From: AP-15 sp963732095
GTDB taxonomy: Bacteria; Pseudomonadota; Alphaproteobacteria; ATCC43930; CGMCC-115725
DNA: 64,000 nt
Assembly (NCBI GenBank): GCA_963732095.1
Contig: CAVSZA010000014.1
Span: 186,001 to 250,000, forward strand
Reading direction: 5' to 3'
Shown: piece by piece, positions 6,914 through 15,066 of the stretch
How the letters are laid out: every line of letters begins with the position of its first letter
Numbering within the stretch: position 1 is the first letter of the stretch
Notes under the pieces: generated by a model
Seen by the model: the letters and a program-made list of their open reading frames with translations, nothing else
What the model was told of the DNA's origin: nothing
Database searches by the model: none
Position numbers and translations under genes: made by a program

Positions 6914-9202
6914 TCAACGGCCAATTGCCTTTCTGATCTGCGACGGGGTGGTGGGACCGGTGAGATCGGTGACGCCGAAGGGGGCCAACGCCTTGAGGAT
7001 AGCGTTGGCGATGGCGGGGAAGGCGGCGATGGCGCCGGCTTCGCCGCAGCCTTTGACGCCGAGCGGGTTGGTCGTGCAGCGGGTGCCGTTGAAGCTGAGG
7101 GCAAAGGAGGGGAGGTCGTCGGCGCGCGGCATGGCGTAATCCATGAACGAACCGGCGATCAGCTGCCCGGAACCGGGGTCGTACACGGCGTGCTCGAAGA
7201 GGGCTTGGCCGACCCCTTGGGCAATCGCGCCGTGCGCCTGGCCAGCGGCGATCATCGGGTTGACCAGCACGCCGTAATCGTCGACGGCAGTGTAGCGGGC
7301 GAGCTTTACCTCGCCGGTGCCGCGGTCGATCTCCACCTCGACGACATGGGCGCCATTGGGGAAGGTCATCCATTCGCGGGTCCAAGCGTGGTAGGTGTCG
7401 AGCGGCGTGCCCTTGTCGCGCGCGATCGCCGCAATATCGAGCAATGCCACCGAGCGATCGGTGCCCGACACGACAAACCGGCCGTCCGCGAAGCGGATGT
7501 CGGCTTCCGCCGCCTCCAATGCGTCGGCGGCGATGCGGGTACCTTTAGCGACGATCTCGTCCGAGGCGCGCCAGATCGCGGTGCCGCCCATATAGGTCGC
7601 CCGCGAGCTGCCGTGCCCGCCGCCCAGCGGGATCAGGTCGGTGTCGCCCTGCACCAGCCGAATTCGCTCGTTCGGCAGGCCGAGGCGGTCGGCGAGGATC
7701 TGCGGGAACGTCGTCTCGTGGCCCTGTCCGATCGTCTGCGTGCCGGTGATCAACGACACGGCGCCGTCCGCCTCGAACCGGATGTCGACATTCTCGTGCG
7801 GCGAGCCGCCGGTCCCCTTGATGTGATACGCGAAACCGAGGCCGCGCAGAAAACCTCGCGCCTCGCTCTCCCGGCGGCGCGCCGGAAAGCCCTCGACGTC
7901 GGCCGCCGCCAGTGCGCGGTCGAAGGTCTGCACGAATGCGCCGCTGTCGACCGTATTGCCAAAGGCATTGGTCACCGGCATCGCCTCAGGCGGGACCATG
8001 TTGCTGCGCCGCAATTCGGCGCGGTCGAAACCGCATTGCCGTGCCGCCGCATCGATCAGGCGCTCGACGATGTTAACCGCCTCGGCAAAGCCCGGACCGC
8101 GGGTGACGCCGATCGGCGCCGTATTGGTCAGCACGGCACTGACCTGCAACTCGATTGCCGGGATGCGATAGACTGTGCCCGGCAGATGAACGTATTGGAA
8201 GGTCTGCACACCCCCGGCACTCACCAGATAGGCCCCGGCATTGGCGGCGCTGATGACGCGAAATGCCAAAAAGCGGCCATCGACCTCGAGCGCCAAGGCA
8301 GCCGCGGCGCGGTGATCGCGCGCCTGATGGTCGGAAAGAAAACCCTCGCTGCGGGTGGCGATCCATTTGACCGGGCGGCCGACGCGTCGCGCCGCCCACA
8401 GGATCAGCACATGCTCGGGATAGATGAAATTCTTGGCGCCGAAGCCGCCGCCGACATCGGGCGCGACAAATCGCACTGCACTGGGCGGCACACCCAATGC
8501 GCGCGCGGCATTGTCGCGCGTCGCATGAATGCTCTGGCTCGAAACGTAGGCCGTGTACCGGCCGCGATCCGCATCCCAAAGCCCAATGACGCCGCGCGGC
8601 TCCATTGGGTTGGTGACGATGCGGTGATTGTCGAGGTCGAGCTCGACGACGTGTGTCGCGGCGGCAAAAGCGGCATTTACCGCAGCGCTGTCGCCGGTTC
8701 GCCAATCAAAGCAGAGGTTGCCCGGCGCTTCAGGCGAAATTTCGGGCGCTTCCGGCGCACGGGCGACCGCGGCGGTCGTCACCGCCGGCAAGGGGCTGTA
8801 GTCGACCTCGACCTGCTCGGCGGCGTCGAGCGCCTGCGCGCGGGTCTCGGCGATCACTAGTGCCACCGGCTCGCCGACATAGCGGACCTTGCCTGAGGCC
8901 AATAACGGCTGCGGCGCGAAGGCGAACCGCTCGCCGGTCGTGGCATTGGCCTCTGCCGAGGGGCGCAATGGTAGCAGCCCGTCGCCCTGCGCGTCCACGG
9001 CGGTCAATACCGCGAGCACGCCGGGCGCCGCCCGTGCCGCTTTGGTGCGGACAGCCCTGATAACCGCATGCGCGTGCGGCGAGCGCAACACGACCGCGTG
9101 CGCCAGCCTCTCGAAAACCAGATCGTCGAGGTAACGCCCACGGCCGGTGACGAAGCGCAAATCCTCCCGGCGCTTGGGTCTATCACCTATAACCGAACGC
9201 AT
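6914..9202 (-). CDS. Xanthine dehydrogenase/CO dehydrogenase-type molybdopterin-binding large subunit
   Basis: A 762-residue cytosolic oxidoreductase subunit of the xanthine oxidase family (a GTG two codons upstream at 9208 is an alternative start). The N-terminal a/b hammerhead domain (RPKRREDLRFVTGRGRYLDDL) is followed by the molybdopterin-binding core, with GGGFGAKN and VTRGPGFAEAVNIVERLID in place of the form I CoxL cysteine loop. It is therefore a form II-like or other aldehyde/heterocycle dehydrogenase, not a bona fide CO dehydrogenase. The base-catalyst glutamate region near the end reads VKGCGEAGAIAA. The FAD and 2Fe-2S partner subunits are not next to it, which is unusual. Its 3' end is duplicated at 5873-6106. 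Confidence 0.92.
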   Translation of the reverse strand: MRSVIGDRPKRREDLRFVTGRGRYLDDLVFERLAHAVVLRSPHAHAVIRAVRTKAARAAPGVLAVLTAVDAQGDGLLPLRPSAEANATTGERFAFAPQPLLASGKVRYVGEPVALVIAETRAQALDAAEQVEVDYSPLPAVTTAAVARAPEAPEISPEAPGNLCFDWRTGDSAAVNAAFAAATHVVELDLDNHRIVTNPMEPRGVIGLWDADRGRYTAYVSSQSIHATRDNAARALGVPPSAVRFVAPDVGGGFGAKNFIYPEHVLILWAARRVGRPVKWIATRSEGFLSDHQARDHRAAAALALEVDGRFLAFRVISAANAGAYLVSAGGVQTFQYVHLPGTVYRIPAIELQVSAVLTNTAPIGVTRGPGFAEAVNIVERLIDAAARQCGFDRAELRRSNMVPPEAMPVTNAFGNTVDSGAFVQTFDRALAAADVEGFPARRRESEARGFLRGLGFAYHIKGTGGSPHENVDIRFEADGAVSLITGTQTIGQGHETTFPQILADRLGLPNERIRLVQGDTDLIPLGGGHGSSRATYMGGTAIWRASDEIVAKGTRIAADALEAAEADIRFADGRFVVSGTDRSVALLDIAAIARDKGTPLDTYHAWTREWMTFPNGAHVVEVEIDRGTGEVKLARYTAVDDYGVLVNPMIAAGQAHGAIAQGVGQALFEHAVYDPGSGQLIAGSFMDYAMPRADDLPSFALSFNGTRCTTNPLGVKGCGEAGAIAAFPAIANAILKALAPFGVTDLTGPTTPSQIRKAIGR

Positions 9203-9266
9203 GAGCACAACCAGGAACGCGGTTCATAGGCTGTCCCGGCGTTTGAGCGGCGTCGGAAGATCCGGT

Positions 9267-10961
9267 TCAGGTCTTGTCCAGCCAGAACGTATCCTCGCGA
9301 ACGACGTCGTATATGCCGAAGTAATCGTATGGGTTGTGGCCTTTGACGTAGTTGTACCAGACGTCGTTGATCTTTTCCCAAGCGACCGGCAGCACCGGCG
9401 GGTTCTCTTCCATGATGGCTTCGGTCTGCCGGACCAGTGCCGAGCGTTTGGCGGGATCGACCTCGCGGTCGATCTGATCGACCAGGGCGTTGAACTTTTC
9501 GTTGTCCCAGAACGAATAGTTCTGCGGGCCGCCGGTGCGATACCAGGCATTGAAATAATCCGATGGGTCGAGCAAGGTCGACACGATGGCGCCGATCGCC
9601 AGATCGTAATGGCCGTTTACGGCGTCGTCGAACCACACCGACTCGACAACCGTGCGCAGGTTGCACTGGACATTCAGCCCTTCCTGCAACATCGCCTGAA
9701 TGGCTTGCGCCCAGAGCTTGAAGCTGGCGACGTCGCGAACCAGGAAGTCCAGTCCCTGGAGGCCATCGGCATGGCCGGCCGCAGCCATCAGCGCACGGGC
9801 TTCCTTGAGGGCGGCCGTGGAATCCTCCTGGTAGCCGAGCCGCTTGCTGAGTTCCTCCGGCGGCGTGGCGAATTCCGAGAACGGATAGATGAAACCGCCG
9901 ACCCGCATCGGCGTCACGTCCTTGACGACATCGATCAAGGCCGGCCTATCAAATGCCAGGTGCAGAGCGCGGCGCACCCGCGGATCGTCGAACGGCTTTC
10001 GCTTGCTGTTGACCCAGGTCCCTTGTATCACGCTCTGGTTGAAGGCGGTGGTGGACAGCCCCGGAGTAGCCTTGGCCTTTCGCGCCGTGACCGGATCCGT
10101 TATCCGGATATAGTCGACCCGCCCGGAAAGTATTGCCGACCCGAGCTCGGTGGAAAACGGCAGCGCGTGGTAGAACTCGATCCCGTCGAGATAGGGCAGA
10201 CCCTTGTTCCAATAGTTGGGGTTCTTTTCCATGACCCAGACTTCGTTCTCGACGCGGCGGACGCTGCGGAACGGGCCGGTGCCGGGGTAGATCTCGACTT
10301 TGCGCAGATTGTAGTTGTTGTCTTCGAGCGTCTTCTTGCGGACGATCACGTTCCACCCGCTGGCGATCGCCGCCATCATAAAGCTGGGAGGGCGGGGCTC
10401 AGAGAGCTTGAATTCGACGGTGTAAGGATCGCGAGCATTGATCTCGCCGACCGTCTTGAACAGGATGCTGCGCGGAATATTGATGCCTTGCGGCGGTTTG
10501 GCGATCCGGTCGAAAGTCGCCTTTACGTCTTCGGAAGTCAGCTCGGCTCCATCGTGAAACTGCACGCCTTTGCGCAAGAAGAACGTGTAGGTCTTGCCGT
10601 CTTTGGCAATCTCCCAACTGTGAGCCAGATCCGGGATGATCGTCTTGCCGCTGTCACGCGGATCGTGCCGGACCAGGTTGTCGAACATGCACCCCTGGGA
10701 GCCGAGATTGTTGATGGTCCCGGATTGGTGAACGTCGAAATGCGGCGGCCGCATCGTAATGCCGTAGCGCAAGACGCCGCCGGATTTGGCGTTGGGCTCG
10801 GGGGCCTTCAGCTGAAATTTCGAGCCGTCGAATTCATTGGGAGTTTCGGCAGCCTGGACGAGATGTCCGGGTAGACCGTAAATGCTCGCCGCAACAGCGG
10901 CGCTCCCTTGCAAGAGGCCGCGACGGGTCCACCACGGGCGTCCAGATTGCGGGTTGTTCAT
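9267..10961 (-). CDS. Peptide/nickel-type ABC transporter substrate-binding protein (Tat signal)
   Basis: A 564-residue solute-binding protein of the SBP_bac_5 (DppA/OppA) family. The ATG at 10961 is chosen because a GGGAGGGAGG ribosome site precedes it; the frame is open 20 codons further. A twin-arginine signal (TRRGLLQGSAAVAASIYGLP) directs export to the periplasm. Family features include the DLAHSWEIAKDGKTYTFFL strand and the EFKLSEPRPP, IIYP/GTGP regions. It is divergent from the two ATPase genes, with an 87-base shared promoter region. Permease genes are missing locally. The substrate (oligopeptide, glutathione or other) is unknown. Confidence 0.9.
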   Translation of the reverse strand: MNNPQSGRPWWTRRGLLQGSAAVAASIYGLPGHLVQAAETPNEFDGSKFQLKAPEPNAKSGGVLRYGITMRPPHFDVHQSGTINNLGSQGCMFDNLVRHDPRDSGKTIIPDLAHSWEIAKDGKTYTFFLRKGVQFHDGAELTSEDVKATFDRIAKPPQGINIPRSILFKTVGEINARDPYTVEFKLSEPRPPSFMMAAIASGWNVIVRKKTLEDNNYNLRKVEIYPGTGPFRSVRRVENEVWVMEKNPNYWNKGLPYLDGIEFYHALPFSTELGSAILSGRVDYIRITDPVTARKAKATPGLSTTAFNQSVIQGTWVNSKRKPFDDPRVRRALHLAFDRPALIDVVKDVTPMRVGGFIYPFSEFATPPEELSKRLGYQEDSTAALKEARALMAAAGHADGLQGLDFLVRDVASFKLWAQAIQAMLQEGLNVQCNLRTVVESVWFDDAVNGHYDLAIGAIVSTLLDPSDYFNAWYRTGGPQNYSFWDNEKFNALVDQIDREVDPAKRSALVRQTEAIMEENPPVLPVAWEKINDVWYNYVKGHNPYDYFGIYDVVREDTFWLDKT

Positions 10962-11048
10962 AACGCCTCCCTCCCTTTGGGTCTTTTCAAGACAGCACAC
11001 GGCGTGCTCTGATGGCTTCAAATATCATAACAAAATCTCGGGAGTCAC

Positions 11049-12110
11049 TTGTTGAATCAAGCAGCATTCGCGGAACAGGGCATAGCAAAGACGAGCGCGG
11101 AGCAGGCCCGCATTGTCTTGGAGATCGACAACCTCCAGACATATTTCTTTACCGCCGGGGGCGTCGTGCGGGCGGTGGACGGCGTGTCCTATGGGGTGCG
11201 GGGCGGCGAAACTTTGGGCGTGGTCGGCGAGTCCGGATGCGGCAAGAGCGTGACGGCGCTGTCTATCCTGCGGCTCGTCGCCGACCCGCCGGGCCGGATC
11301 GTCGGCGGAGCGATCCGTTTTGCGGGGACCAATCTCTTGGACCTGACCGAAAGCGAGATGGAGGGCATTCGCGGCAACGACATCTCGATGATTTTTCAGG
11401 AGCCGATGACGTCGCTCAATCCGCTGATGACCGTGGGCCGCCAGATCAGCGAGGCAATCGCGCTGCACCGCGGGTTGTCACGCCGCAATGCGATGGACCG
11501 GGCAATCGAGATGCTGCGCCGCGTCCATATTCCTGAACCGGAGCGCCGCGCGCACGCCTATCCGCATCAGCTCTCCGGCGGCATGCGCCAGCGCGCGATG
11601 ATCGCGATGGCGGTATCGTGCAATCCCAAGCTGCTGATTGCCGACGAGCCGACAACTGCGCTCGACGTCACGATCCAGGCCCAGATCCTCGACCTGATGC
11701 GCGAATTGCAGGAGACGTTCGGCACCGCGATCGTGCTGATAACCCACGATATGGGGGTCGTCGCCGAGAATGCCGACCGGGTGGTGGTGATGTACGCCGG
11801 GCGAAAGGTCGAGGAGGCGAGCGCCAAGGATCTGTTCGAGTGCCCGGGGCATCCCTACACCAAAGGACTGCTGGGCTCGATACCCAATGTCGAAGTCGCG
11901 GCGCATACCCGTACTCGCCGGGCGCGGTTGAACGAGATCAAAGGAATGGTCCCGTCGCTCGCGAACCTGCCAAAAGGCTGCACATATGCGCCGCGCTGCG
12001 CATTGGCGAGCGAGGAGTGCCGTGCGTCTTATCCTCCGCTGTTGCAATACCGGACCGGCCATTGGGTCGCCTGCTGGCATGCCGAGAAGGTGCTCGGAGG
12101 CGCCGCATGA
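11049..12110 (+). CDS. Dipeptide/oligopeptide ABC transporter ATP-binding protein, DppD/OppD type
   Basis: A 353-residue ATPase. Walker A is GESGCGKS near residue 57, the signature is LSGGMRQR, Walker B is LLIADEPT, and the H-loop is LITHD. The C-terminal oligopeptide-transporter domain has the Cys-rich element GCTYAPRCALASEECR. The proposed TTG start at 11049 has a GGAG 4 bases upstream; the next codon is also TTG, so the exact start is uncertain. It overlaps the next ATPase gene by 4 bases (ATGA), a coupled pair. It should power the importer whose binding protein is encoded divergently. Confidence 0.92.
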   Translation: MLNQAAFAEQGIAKTSAEQARIVLEIDNLQTYFFTAGGVVRAVDGVSYGVRGGETLGVVGESGCGKSVTALSILRLVADPPGRIVGGAIRFAGTNLLDLTESEMEGIRGNDISMIFQEPMTSLNPLMTVGRQISEAIALHRGLSRRNAMDRAIEMLRRVHIPEPERRAHAYPHQLSGGMRQRAMIAMAVSCNPKLLIADEPTTALDVTIQAQILDLMRELQETFGTAIVLITHDMGVVAENADRVVVMYAGRKVEEASAKDLFECPGHPYTKGLLGSIPNVEVAAHTRTRRARLNEIKGMVPSLANLPKGCTYAPRCALASEECRASYPPLLQYRTGHWVACWHAEKVLGGAA

Positions 12111-13114
12111 CCGCGCTCCTCGAGGTCGAGGGGCTGAAAAAGCATTTCCCGATCCACACCGGCATGTTTTCCCGGATTTCCGGCCAGGTCTACGCGGTCG
12201 ACGGCATCTCGTTTCACATCGACCGCGGCGAGACATTGGGGCTCGTCGGCGAGAGCGGCTGCGGCAAGTCGACGGCTGGCCGCACCCTCCTCAAATTGCT
12301 CGAGCCGACCGCCGGGAAAATCCGGGTTCGCGGCGAGGACATCACCGATCTCGACCAGGACCGGATGCTGCCCTACCGCCGCGAGATGCAGATGATCTAC
12401 CAGGACCCTTACGCCTCGCTCAATCCGCGAATGTCAGCCGGAGATATCGTTGGCGAGCCGTTGATCATTCACCGGGTCGGCACCCCCAACGAACGCCGCG
12501 AACGGGTGGCCGGCCTGTTCGAGCGGGTCGGATTGCGGCCCGAGCTGACCCGGGCCTACCCGCACGAATTTTCCGGCGGACAGCGCCAGCGCATCGGGAT
12601 TGCCCGAGCCCTCGCTTTGAGCCCGGAATTGATCGTCGGCGACGAGCCGGTCTCCGCCCTCGATGTGTCGATCCAGGCCCAGATCATCAATCTTCTGATG
12701 GATCTGCAGGACGAGTACCAGCTGTCCTATCTGTTCGTCGCTCACGACCTCGCAGTGGTCGAGCACATCAGCGACCGGGTCGCGGTGATGTATCTCGGCC
12801 GCATTGTCGAGATGACCGACAAGACCAGCCTCTTCGAGACGCCGCTGCACCCCTATACCGAGGCGCTGCTGTCGGCCGTGCCGATCCCGAAATACGGTGC
12901 GAGGGACCGCAAGCGGGTGATCCTGACGGGCGACGTGCCGAGCCCGATCAACCCGCCGCCGGGCTGCCATTTCCACACCCGCTGCCCCTATGCAATGGCG
13001 CGCTGCCGGCACGAGGCGCCGGCTCTCCGCGAGGTCCAACCGGGCCACTGGGCCTCGTGCCACCTGCACGATGCCGGTGTGCGCTACCCGCTGGCGAGGC
13101 CGATTGGCGAGTGA
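12107..13114 (+). CDS. Dipeptide/oligopeptide ABC transporter ATP-binding protein, DppF/OppF type
   Basis: A 335-residue partner ATPase. Walker A is GESGCGKSTAGR, the Q-loop is MIYQDPYASLNPR, the signature is FSGGQRQRIGIARAL, Walker B is LIVGDEPVSALD, and the H-loop is VAHD. The C-terminal CHFHTRCPYAMARC element is typical of DppF/OppF. The long open frame upstream of 12107 is a shadow of the first ATPase gene. No transmembrane permease follows; the next gene is convergent. Confidence 0.93.
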   Translation: MTALLEVEGLKKHFPIHTGMFSRISGQVYAVDGISFHIDRGETLGLVGESGCGKSTAGRTLLKLLEPTAGKIRVRGEDITDLDQDRMLPYRREMQMIYQDPYASLNPRMSAGDIVGEPLIIHRVGTPNERRERVAGLFERVGLRPELTRAYPHEFSGGQRQRIGIARALALSPELIVGDEPVSALDVSIQAQIINLLMDLQDEYQLSYLFVAHDLAVVEHISDRVAVMYLGRIVEMTDKTSLFETPLHPYTEALLSAVPIPKYGARDRKRVILTGDVPSPINPPPGCHFHTRCPYAMARCRHEAPALREVQPGHWASCHLHDAGVRYPLARPIGE

Positions 13115-13165
13115 GATGAGGCTTCCGCTTTCGTCATGGCAGGGGCTGACCCGCTATCTCTGAGC

Positions 13166-14224
13166 TCAGGCGAGTTGTTCTCCCAGCCGGTAGAACTTGG
13201 TTGCGGTGCCGGAGAAGAGGGCCCGCTTCTCGGCGGCGGAGCAGCCGGCGGCGATGCGCTTGAAGGCGTTCCACAGCGCGGCATAGCCGCAGCTGCCCTT
13301 GTCGACCGGGAAGTTGCTCTCGAACATCGCGCGCTCGGGGCCGAAGGCGGCGATGCAGGTTTCGATATAGGGTCGCCACGCGGCGGCGAGCTCTTCCGAG
13401 CTCGGAGGCAGTTCGCGCATGTGGAGGTCGAAGCCAAACATCCGCATGCCGAGCCCGCCCAGCTTGACATGGACATTGGGGCACGCCGCCAGCTCGCGGA
13501 TCCGCCCGCTCCATTCGGCGAACACCTCGTCGCGCTTGCCGGCATAGCGGCCGAGGCCGATCGGCCCGCCGACATGGTCGAGCACGATTTGTGTCTCGGG
13601 AAAGGCGCGCGCCAGATCGAGCAGGTCGCCCAGCTGCGTGTGGTACATCCAGGCGTCGAAGCTGAGGCCAAGTGGGGCGAGGCGGGCGAACCCGTCGCGC
13701 AAACGGTTGTCGCTGAGTAGGCCTTCTGGCCGGGTGACCATCGACCCCCACGCCGCCTGGTCGGGATGCGAGGCGGTGATGAAGCGGATGCCGCGAGAGC
13801 GGCCGCCGCCGGCCACGATCATCGCTTCCAACACCTTCTCGACCGCCGAGCCGAGCGTCAGATCGGCATAGCCGACCATACCGGCGCAGACCGGCGTCTT
13901 CCCGTAGGTCCCGCTCGCAGCCATCGCCGCGACGCCGTTGGCGAACTCGATTTCGCCGACCGGGCGCAGCTCGGCGGGGCCGGTTGCGCGGTACATAGAC
14001 AGCCATTCGAGGTACACGGTCGCGCTGATGTTGTGGCCGCTCCCCAGATCCGCGAGCAGTTCCGGCAACAGGTACCGACCGGTCTCCGGGCGGTCGACCA
14101 GGTGATGGTGCGGGTCGACGATCGCCAGGTCGGGCTCGATGATCTCTTCGCGGCGCCGGTCGAGCCACTCTTGCCGGACCGGCAGGTGCAAGCTGAGCGC
14201 TGCCGCGGTTGTCGCGGATTGCAT
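13166..14224 (-). CDS. Amidohydrolase, TIM-barrel (PDC lactonase/ACMSD-like)
   Basis: A 352-residue metal-dependent hydrolase of the amidohydrolase_2 group. The metal-binding motif is IVDPHHHLVD near residue 47. Later barrel residues include FITASHPDQAAWG, IVLDHVGGPIG (His on strand 6) and MFESNFPVDK (Asp on strand 8). The ATG at 14224 has a G-rich ribosome site; upstream codons in the frame look non-coding. Related enzymes open lactones or decarboxylate aromatic breakdown products. Substrate unknown. The small gene at 14244-14435 lies 19 bases upstream in the same direction, a likely operon. Confidence 0.88.
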   Translation of the reverse strand: MQSATTAAALSLHLPVRQEWLDRRREEIIEPDLAIVDPHHHLVDRPETGRYLLPELLADLGSGHNISATVYLEWLSMYRATGPAELRPVGEIEFANGVAAMAASGTYGKTPVCAGMVGYADLTLGSAVEKVLEAMIVAGGGRSRGIRFITASHPDQAAWGSMVTRPEGLLSDNRLRDGFARLAPLGLSFDAWMYHTQLGDLLDLARAFPETQIVLDHVGGPIGLGRYAGKRDEVFAEWSGRIRELAACPNVHVKLGGLGMRMFGFDLHMRELPPSSEELAAAWRPYIETCIAAFGPERAMFESNFPVDKGSCGYAALWNAFKRIAAGCSAAEKRALFSGTATKFYRLGEQLA

Positions 14225-14243
14225 CGGACCCCCCCGAACTTGT

Positions 14244-14435
14244 TCACTGCAGTGTGTCGGTCTCACGCCTGCCGGTGCGCTCGCAGGCGCGCTCCGCCAA
14301 ACGGTCATACCCTTCGGCTATATCGAACATGATCTGTCTCGCCTCGGGGTCGGTCATGATTTCGGCGATGGTCCGCGTTTCTTCGGCGCGGCTCCACCAG
14401 TGTTCGGCGTCATCGAGCAGAGTCTTCATTTGCAC
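14244..14435 (-). CDS. Small conserved hypothetical protein, 63 residues
   Basis: A short helical protein (MKTLLDDAEHWWSRAEETR..., then IMTDPEARQIMFDIAEGYDRLAERA). This pattern of a tryptophan-containing helix followed by DPEA..M...A..YD.LA.RA is shared by many 60-80-residue alphaproteobacterial proteins of unknown function. The start is the ATG at 14435 or the one two codons in. It precedes the amidohydrolase gene. Confidence 0.75.
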   Translation of the reverse strand: MQMKTLLDDAEHWWSRAEETRTIAEIMTDPEARQIMFDIAEGYDRLAERACERTGRRETDTLQ

Positions 14436-14491
14436 ACCTCCGCCACTGATCGAATCCTATCGCCGATTCCGTCTGCGGTCAAAAAAAGGCG

Positions 14492-14977
14492 CTACAATTT
14501 GCCGCGGGGATATTTCCGGTGGTGAACGAGCAAAAGCGCCATAAGTTGCTCACAGCCGTCGCGATCTATTTCGTCGAACCGCGCGGGCAGCGGGCTGTCG
14601 AGGTCGAGCACACCCAAGACGCTGCCTTCCTCGATCAGCGGCACCACAAGCTCGGAGCGTGAATCCGGGTCGCAGGCAATGTGCCCCGGGAAATCGTGCA
14701 CCTCCGGAACGAGTACCGTTGCGCCTCGGGCGGCGGCGGTGCCGCACACCCCTTTTCCGACAGGGATTCGCACGCAGGCCGGCTTACCCTGGAACGGGCC
14801 GAGCACCAGCTCGGCGCCGTTGCGGAAATAAAATCCGGCCCAGTTGAGATGCGGCAATCCGTGATAGATCAGCGCGGCCGTATTGGCGGCGTTGGCGATC
14901 GGATCCGGCTCCCCGGCGATCAGCGCCGCGAGCTGCCGCGCGAGATCGCGATAGAGCTCCGGTTTGTTTGCAGTCAT
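14492..14977 (-). CDS. msrC: Free methionine-(R)-sulfoxide reductase (GAF-domain fRMsr)
   Basis: A 161-residue single GAF domain. The cysteines needed for fRMsr activity are present in GKGVCGTAAARG and HIACDPDSRSELVVP, and the fold signature LNWAGFYF is near residue 45. The enzyme reduces free L-methionine-(R)-sulfoxide in the cytosol using thioredoxin. Length is normal for the family. It is divergent from recN, with about 90 bases between. Confidence 0.92.
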   Translation of the reverse strand: MTANKPELYRDLARQLAALIAGEPDPIANAANTAALIYHGLPHLNWAGFYFRNGAELVLGPFQGKPACVRIPVGKGVCGTAAARGATVLVPEVHDFPGHIACDPDSRSELVVPLIEEGSVLGVLDLDSPLPARFDEIDRDGCEQLMALLLVHHRKYPRGKL

Positions 14978-15066
14978 CTCGATGACGGGTAACCCTGGTC
15001 TGCGCCGATGCTGGTTTGGCCGCCTTGGCGCCTATATGATTAAAGCGTCACTACCTGCGGCTTACA

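Noticed and set aside
7190..8860. Long open frame (556 codons) on the plus strand
   Set aside because: It is antisense to the molybdopterin subunit gene; high GC leaves the opposite strand open, and the translation has no domain.
9147..10874. Plus-strand open frame of 575 codons
   Set aside because: Antisense shadow of the ABC binding-protein gene; no recognisable motif.
11618..12106. Upstream extension of the second ABC ATPase frame
   Set aside because: The extra residues are a shadow of the first ATPase gene; the ATG at 12107 with a 4-base overlap is the natural start.
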